Assembly (NCBI RefSeq): GCF_023051105.1
Contig: NZ_JALKIL010000015.1
Coordinates: 1-64,000 of the forward strand
From: Anaerobiospirillum sp. NML120449
Lineage (GTDB): Bacteria > Pseudomonadota > Gammaproteobacteria > Enterobacterales > Succinivibrionaceae
Direction: 5' to 3'
Length of the DNA stretch: 64,000 nt
Made by a program: the position numbers and the translations under genes. Numbering within the stretch: position 1 is the stretch's first letter; each line of letters begins with the position of its first letter. Under the pieces are notes generated by a model that did not search any database, had not been told where the DNA came from, and saw nothing but the letters and a program-made list of their open reading frames with translations. Positions 29,601 through 38,600 of this stretch are shown here, one piece after another.

Positions 29601-32600
29601 GCGCAGTCAGCAAGTCAGAGGCACAGCTCAGTCAGGACCGCGATGAGGAGCTCTTTAATGAGGAACTCTTTGATGAATCGGATGACAGTGATCTGGTGAT
29701 GCCTGATATTTGCGCAACTGCATCTGATGGTGCCGACTCTCTGGAGGGTGATCTGCTTGATGCAGCTCTTGATGCCGCTGATGTTCTCAATGTGCCTGAT
29801 GCCTGTCCGGTAAATCTGGGCATATCCCCATCTGACAATGACGATTTTGATTCAGCTGAAATGGCTGCTGCTGCCGTAAGCTGCGCCAGCAATGCCGCTC
29901 AGCATGCCTCACAGGCACGAGAAGATGCTGCCAATGCTGCCATGATTGCTGCGGCCATTGCCCGTGATGAAACTTCCAATGCCTTCCGCGAGGCCACCAA
30001 CCAGGCCTGCAAGGAGGATCATGCCCAGGCTGCTGCCTTTGAAGAAGCCGCAGCCGCCGCAGTCAGTGCCGCTGCTGCTCCGGCTGAGGTCGATGAGCAG
30101 TCCTCTGCCGCCGACGCTGCTGCCGGCGAGGCCACTGCCGGGGCTGCCGGCGAGGCCACTGCCGGGGCTGCCGGTGGAGTGGCCAGTGCAGATAAGCACA
30201 GTGAGGAGACAAACGGTAACAGGCCAAAGACCATGGCTGAGCGTATGGCTGCCATCAAGGCTGCTGCCTCTGCCCGTAAGGCCGCCCGTGAAGCCGAACT
30301 GGCTCAGGAGTTTGGTGAGCAGCAGGCTGCAAAGGAAGAGGCCCTTGCTCAAGAAGAAGATTTTGCTTCCGATGCCTCTGCTGCTTTTGATGCTGCATTA
30401 AGTGCTGATGAGGGCAGTGAGGCAGCCACCGCTGATGCTGCCGCCAGTGCAGGCGACCTGTCTGCTGGTGCAGATGAGCAGTCTCTGGACATGGGAGCAG
30501 TTGCTGACGCTGTAGCACATGCTGCTCAGGCGCTTGCCGAGATTGATCTGGACAGTACAGTCACTGCCCCGGCTGTTGAAGATACAGCCGATGCTGCTAT
30601 GGATGCTATGGCCGATGCTGCTGATATGGATGCAATGGCCGATGCTGATGTCGGTCTTGATGACAGCCTTGACGCTGGGTCTGTTGAGGGTATGGATGAG
30701 CAGTCTGAACTGAGCGCACTTGCCGCTGACAGTAGTGACGATACTCAGACTCAGTCTCTGTCAGCAGAAGATGATTTACTGGCTGCTGCTGCCGAAAGTG
30801 CTCTGGTCAGTGCTGAGCTGGAGCTCGAGGTCGCCGCTGCCTCTGATGCAGCCGGTGCTTCTGATGCAGCCGATGCTGAGTTAAGCACAGCTGCCACAGC
30901 AGATGATGACTGTGAGCTGTCTCTTGCTGAACTGAACACAGGGCTGGAGATTGAACCTGCAGCTCAGGCAGGTGGCGATGACGAAAATGCTGTTGCTGAT
31001 GCAGCCGGTCAGATTCAGGCAGCTGATGGATTAGACAGTGCTGCCATGGAAGACAGCATGACTGAGACTGCTGATGAGTCTCTGACAGGCTCCATGGAGG
31101 AAGTCATGTCCGAGACTGTGAGCGATGCTGATGGGGCTGTGAGTGAGTCAGTGTCTGAAAGCATGCCAGATGGCCTGACAGAGGACCTGACAGAGGACCT
31201 TAGTGATCCTGATTCAGCTCAAAGTGCTCTCAGTGAAGAGCCTGTAATGGATCTGGGCGGCGAGCCTGCTGATATTGTAGAGGCTGATGAGTCTGCCCTG
31301 GTTGCCGATGACGATCTGGCTGTTGATGCCGGCAGTGCTGATGAGTTTGAAGAGACTGCAGACAGCAGCGCTCTTGCTGCTGTAGCTGCTGCTGATGATA
31401 TGGAAATGCCAGAGATGGCCCAGGAGGCTCCTGCTGCAAAGAAGATCAGCATGGCTGAGCGCATGGCTGCGGTCAAAGCCGCTGCAGCCGCCCGTAAGGC
31501 AGCCATGGAGGCTCATGATGAGCCTGATATGGATATGGGTCTTACCCTTGACAGTCTCAGTGAAGTAGCTGCAGAGGATACTCCTGAGCTGCCAGCTGAT
31601 GATATTTCTGCCTGTGCACCTTCTGATGCTGAGACTGAGGCCCAGGGTGCTGGAGATACTGCCGCTCAGGAAGTTGATGCAGATGCTCAGGCAGGTGATG
31701 CAGCCGATCAGGCTGGTGAAGCTGTCGATGATGCTGGCGCAGCCGCACTGGCAGCAAGTGAAGCAATGGATATTCCTGATATGGCCCAGGAGGCACCTGC
31801 TGCAAAGAAGATCAGCATGGCTGAGCGCATGGCTGCGGTCAAAGCCGCTGCTGCCGCCCGTAAGGCAGCCATGGAGGCTCATGATGAGCCTGATATGGAT
31901 ATGGGGCTTACCCTTGACAGTCTCAGTGAAGCAGCTGCAGAGGACACTCCTGAGCTGCCAGCTGATGATGTTTCTGCCTGTGCACCTTCTGATGCTGAGA
32001 CTGAGGCCCAGGGTGCTGGTGATACTGCCGCTCAGGCAGGTGATGCAGATGCTCAGGCAGGTGATGCATCCCATCAGGCTGTTGATGATGTTGCCGATGC
32101 TGGTGCAGCCGCGCTGGCAGCAAGTGAAGCAATGGATATTCCTGATATGGGCCAGGAGCAGCCGGCCAGGAAGACGAGCATGGCAGAGCGCATGGCCGCC
32201 GTTAAGGCCGCTGCAGCTGCACGTAAGGCTGCCATGGATGCCGGGAATACTGATGATGACCTGTCATCTGAGACAGATATGGCATCAGAACCTGCCATGG
32301 AGCTTAATGACTCTGTTCCTGCCGATGAGATGGCTGACAAGTTTGCAGCTGGCGATGATCTGGACGGGCTGACAGATGCCCCTGATCTGTCAGACATTGC
32401 GGCTTTTGCCGATGAGGCCGGTCTTGATTCCATAAGTGGTGTTCTTGAAGATCCGAAGATGGATGCCGAAGCGGCTGTGGAAATCTCTCATGAAGATGCG
32501 ATCAGATCCCGTCAGGATAAAGATAAAAGTGTCAATGATGAGCTTTCAGGAAAGTTCAAGGCAGATGCATGCATTATGGAGGATGAAAACTTTGCCTCCG

Positions 32601-35600
32601 ACAGTGCTGCAGCCTTTGATGCAGCTGTAGCTGCTGAGCAAAAGGACAGTCACAGACCTGCCGGATCAGGAACTAAGGGTGTGAACATGGCCGAGCGCAT
32701 GGCCGCCATCAAGGCAGCTGCTGCCGCCCGCAAGTCAGGTGAAGCCCACCCTGTACTGACCGCACAGCCAGTTATGGAGTCAGTAAGCACTGAACTTTCA
32801 GCCCAGCTGGAAAAGGCTATTGCGGTCACTGACGACAGTGCCAGTGATCAGTCTGATATGCCACCTGCCATTGATGTCAGCCTTGCCCCTCAGGATCAGC
32901 CTGAAGGTCAGCTCGGTGCAGATATCATCCATGACATCAGTGCCCCTCAGGATGAAGCCGTGCAGGCTGACCTCCAGGATTGTGATGCCCCGGCAGCTGA
33001 TCAGGCTGACGATGAGTCAGAAGGTGCTGCAATGGCAATTGCTGCAGTCGATGAGCCTGAAGATGCTCCTGAGCTGGAAAATGCCATTGAGTCTGCTGAC
33101 CCAGGCGCTCAGAGTGCAGACGATCTGGTATCCCTGGTAGCTGAGGCTGCCGGTGCACTTGACGCTGTTGATGAACTTGCCGGTGATGGTGCTCCTGAGC
33201 CTGAGGATCAGTCAGATGAACTCACTGCAACCCATGACATGTCTCTGGACAGTGAATGTGCAGAGGCTGATGATTCAGATTCCGACCTTGCCGGTGATGT
33301 CTTTGATGAAGATGAGTCTTCTGATGAGGATACTATGGCAGGTGATTCTGAAGATCATGGCCGTGGTATTAACATGGCTGTACGTATGGCTGCCATTAAG
33401 GCCGCTGCAGCCGCCCGCAAGGCCGGTCTTGCTGACACAGTAGAGCTCTCAGCCGATGTCGGTGCTGCTCAGGACGGCTTATTTGCCATGACTGATGACC
33501 AGCACAGTGCTGACCAGCAAGCTGCTGCAGCCAGTGACGAGCTTAGTGAAAGCGATGCTGATACCATGGCTGTCAGTGATGACATTTCAGCTGATGCTCA
33601 GGAAGGTGCATTTGAGTCCGCTGACGATGACATGGCTGCCAGTGCATCTGCCAGCATCGATGATATGAATGCCAGTGCTCAGGATGTACCAGCTGAAGAA
33701 ACTGAAGATGAGAACAATACTGCAGAGCACAGCTCTGGCGGTGAATCTGCAGTTCAAGGCGTGGACATGGCCGAGCGCATGGCCGCCATTAAGGCAGCTG
33801 CAGCTGCGCGTAAAGCTGCTCTGGATGCAGAAGCTGTTGAGGCTGTAGAGGCTGAGCAGTCTGCCATCATTGAAGAAGACGAAGATTATGCTCAGCTTGC
33901 TGCCGAAGAGTTTGAAGCTGCGGCCTCCGGCGAGAACGGCATACTTGGAAAGATCGTTGAGGAAGAAGAAGTTCGTGATGAGCTTGATCTTGCAGATGCA
34001 GCTGATGAAGAAGACGAGCTGATCATGGCCCGTGAGCTTGATCTGGACGATGAAGATGATGATCTCATCATGCCGGACAACCTTGCCAGTTCTCAGGAAG
34101 GTGCCGCTCAGTTCGATGAAGCCCTGGCCTCAGACACCATGCCAGCAGATGAGCTGGCCGCTGATCCTGTCGCCGGTGAGACCTTTGTCGGAGACGCTGC
34201 CTCTGATGGCGAACAGACTGACCTTTCTGCTGTTGACAGCGATATGGAAAGTGACACCTCCTCACACAGCGAAATCAGCAGTAATGATATGGCTGAGCGC
34301 ATGGCCGCCATCAAGGCTGCCGCTGCTGCCAGAAAGGCTGCCATTCGTGAGGAAGCCAATGATGCCGTTGAGGCACATCAGGCTGCCATCATGAGTGAAG
34401 ATGAGGACTTTGCCCAGATTGCCGCCGCCGAGTTTGATGCTGCCGTATCAGGCGAGATACCTGCACATGCCGGACAGGTCAGCAAGTCTGTTGCCATGAC
34501 TGACGACATGGATCTGCTCGAAGAGGGCGATGATGGCGACATGATCATGCCTGAAGACCTGGTGCTGGCTGAAGAGAATGCACGTCCAGCTGAGTCAGTA
34601 ACCATGGAGAGCGTAGCTCAGGCCATGGCTGAGGCTGCCGGTCTTCAGGACAGCGAGCCTGCTGATGAGAGTGCTCAGGATCTGTCCATGGATATGGCAG
34701 ACAGCACTGCTGACCTCATGGATGAATCAGTCTGCGACAACATGGCAGATACAGAGCAGGAGCTCATGGATGAGCCTGAGCTTGCTGCTCAGGACCAGGA
34801 TCCAGCTGCTGATCTGGCAGAAGACAGCATTGACCTTGAGAGTGCTGCCGATGCTGCTGCTGACATAATTGACGAAGCAATCAGCACTGACGATGTGTTA
34901 GAGGCTCAGATTGAGGCTCAGGAAGAGCTGGCTGCCATTGCTGAGGCTGCTGTAGAGGAAGCTGCCGATGAAGCTGCTGAGCTGATTGGCGACGATATGG
35001 CATCTGAGGAGGACTCAGCTGACGCTCTCATGGGCGCAGATGAATCTGCTGACCTGATGGCTGACGCCATGGCCGATGCCATGGCCGATGCCATGGGTGA
35101 GGACGACAGAGCAGACCTCATGGCCGGTGATGAATCTGCCCTGATGGAAGAGACAGCAGAGGCCGCTGCAGCAACTGCCGACCTCATGGACTCAGATGAA
35201 TCTGCTGACCTGATGACTGACGCAATGTCAGATGCCATGGGTGAGGCCGATAGCGCAGACAGCGCAGACCTCATGGCCGGTGAAGAAGCTGCCCTGATGG
35301 AAGAGACAGCTGAGGCTGCCGCAGCAACTGCCGACCTCATGGACTCAGATGAATCTGCTGATCTGATGGCTGACGCCATGGCAGATGCCATGGGTGATGC
35401 CGACAGCTCAGACAGCGCAGACCTCATGGCCGGTGATGAAGCCTCCCTGATGGAAGAGACTGCTGAGGCCGCCGCAGCAACTGATGACATCATGGTCACA
35501 GATGAATCTGCTGACCTGATGGCTGACGCCATGGCAGATGCCATGGGTGATGCCGACAGCGCAGATAGCGCAGACCTCATGGCCGATGATGAAGCTGCCC

Positions 35601-38600
35601 TGATGGAAGAGACTGCTGAGGCCGCCGCAGCAACTGCCGACCTCATGGACACAGATGAATCTGCTGACCTGATGGCTGACACCATGGCAGATGCCTTGGG
35701 TGAGGCAGATAGCGCAGACCTTATGGCTGATGTAATGGGTGATGAGTCAGCTGCCTCAGCTGAGTTGCCTGCTGATCTTGCAGCTGCAGCCAACTTCCTC
35801 AAGGAAAATGAAGTTGAGGAGCCTGCTGAGGACAAGCCGGCTGCTGAGACTGCTCAGGATGACTTCATTCCTTCAGTTGAAAGTCCTTCACAGTCTGCTA
35901 ATCCGGCTATTGATGCAGCCTATGCAGTATATAAGGATGCCAAGGAGACCCTTACCGAAGGTGAGCCTGCTATTGAGGCCTCTTTTGCCGTATACGAACA
36001 GTCCCGTGGCGTGCTGACTGGTGAAGAAAAGCCTGTCATCAAGTCAGGTGACAAGGAAGTTCCTAAGAAGATTGTTGACGAGGCTGCCAGCATTGCCATG
36101 GTCACAGCCTATGCCGTTTACAAAGAGGCACGTGAGGACCTGGTATCTGAAAATGGAGAGCCTGTTGAGGGGGCTTCTGAGGCTCTGGCCCAGCCAGCTG
36201 CGTCAGCTACAGATGATCTGATGTCTGATGTTGAGGCTCCAGCTGCCACTGCAGTTGAATCTGAGGACCTTGCAGGTGCTGATGCTCTCTGTGCTGTTGA
36301 AGAGCTTGCACAGGGTCAGTCTGAAGCAGAGGATGATGCTCTGGCATCACTGGGCTTTGACAGTGAGGATGTGGTTGATACCCTTTCTGATCCTGAGGCA
36401 GAGGCCCGTGCCGAGGCTGAAGCTGACGCCGCCATGATTGAGGCTGCTGAGACTGCAGAGCGCACTGAGGAAATGCTCGGTGAGTTCGGTCTTGAGAATG
36501 CCTCTGAGGCTGACGACGAGCCATTCGACGCTGAGGCTGCTGCCCGTGCTGAGGCTGAAGCTGACACCGCCATGATTGAGGCTGCCGAGACTGCAGAGCG
36601 CACTGAGGAAATGCTCGGTGAGTTCGGTCTTGAGAATGCCTCTGAGGCTAACGACGAGCCTTACGATGCTGAGGCTGCTGCCCGTGCTGAGGCTGAAGCT
36701 GACGCCGCCATGATTGAGGCTGCTGAGACTGCAGAGCGCACTGAGGAAATGCTCGGTGAGTTCGGCCTTGAGAATGCCTCTGAGGGTGATGATGAGCCTT
36801 ACGATGCTGAAGCCGCTGCCCGTGCCGAGGCTGAAGCTGACGCCGCCATGATCGAGGCTGCTGAGACTGCAGAGCGCACTGAGGAAATGCTTGGTGAGTT
36901 CGGTCTTGAGAATGCCGCTGATGGCGACGACGAGCCTTACGATGCTGATGCTGCAGCCCGCGCTGAGGCTGAGGCAGACGCCGCCATGATTGAGGCTGCC
37001 GAGACTGCAGAGCGCACTGAGGAAATGCTTGGTGAGTTCGGTCTTGAGAATGCTGCCGAGAGCGATGACGAGCCATTCGACGCTGAGGCTGCTGCCCGTG
37101 CTGAGGCTGAAGCTGACGCCGCCATGATCGAGGCTGCTGAGACTGCAGAGCGCACTGAGGAAATGCTTGGTGAGTTCGGTCTTGAGAGTGCCTCTGAGGG
37201 TGATGATGAGCCTTACGATGCTGAAGCCGCTGCCCGTGCCGAGGCTGAAGCTGACGCCGCCATGATTGAGGCTGCTGAGACTGCAGAGCGCACTGAGGAA
37301 ATGCTTGGTGAGTTCGGTCTTGATAATGCCGCTGAGGGCGACGACGAGCCTTACGATGCTGATGCTGCTGCCCGTGCTGAGGCCGAAGCAGACGCCGCCA
37401 TGATTGAGGCTGCCGAGACTGCAGAGCGCACTGAGGAAATGCTCGGTGAGTTCGGTCTTGATAATGCCTCTGAGGCTGACGATGAGCCTTACGATGCTGA
37501 GGCTGCTGCCCGTGCTGAGGCCGAAGCAGACGCCGCCATGATTGCAGCAGCCGAAGCTGAAGAAGCTGATGAGGCTGAGGCAGACGCAGCTATCATTCCT
37601 GCTGATCCAGAGCTGGCTGCAGAGGCTGTTTGCGAGGTTGCAAACTCAGAAGATTCTGAGTATGTATCTGACATAGCCGGTGAGGATGTCGCAGCAGCTG
37701 AAGACAACGCTGTCTTTGATGTTGAGTCCGATGCAGCGGATATTGAAAATGCTAACGCTGCCATCGATGCAGCTGCTGAGGCTATTAATTCAGCTGAGGC
37801 TGAGGCATCCTTTATAGCAGGTGCTGTAGAGGAGCAGCGTGCTGAGGCTGAGGCCGGTGCAGCAATGATGGCTGCTCAGGATGCCACTTCAGAGTCTGCT
37901 ATGGAGATTGCAGGCGTAGCCGATGAGCCTGCATCAGAAGCTGCTGAAAGTTCTGAAATGACTGGCGCGGGCGCTGCAAGCGAGATGGTCGTTGCTGTTG
38001 AACAGGAGGATCAGGATGATGAGTTCGATGACTTTGTTGACCTCTCATCAGCCCGTACTGTTCACTCACTTGGTGATGAGTTCAGTCTTACTCTCGATGA
38101 CAGCAATACTGCAAGCTTCATCAGCACCCACTGTCCTGATGCACTTGAGGCCCGTTTCTGGCTGCTCGTTGAGGGCTCTACTGATACCCTGACTCTGACC
38201 AACATGGCTCATGAGATGGGTATTAACCTCAAGCGTGCCGGTCTGCACATTGTGCGCTTTATAGGTACCAGCCTGAACATACTCATTGAGCTGGCTCAGC
38301 GTATGGGTATCGATTACCTCATTCTCTGTGATGAGGATCAGGGTGCTTCATCAGTGCTTAAGAATCTGGAGCTGCCTGCTTCTCTGGACAAGAGACGTCA
38401 TAATGCCCAGCTCTCAGCAATGGAGAACTTAAACCGTCTCGGTGAAGCAGGAAACGCAGCATTCCCACAGGCTGATGATATTGCAGCACGATTTGCTGCT
38501 CTCAAGGCCAACAGCGTGAACCACGTAGTGTTCCTGCCTGGTGCATGGCTTGAAATCTTCCTGTTCAACCATGGCTTTGCTCATGTATACCTCAAGGCTG

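Noticed and set aside
31214-32074. Long open frame on the minus strand inside the giant gene (286 codons)
   Set aside because: It arises from the repeated GC-biased codons of the plus-strand gene; the translation is Cys/Ser/Leu-rich and mirrors the repeats.
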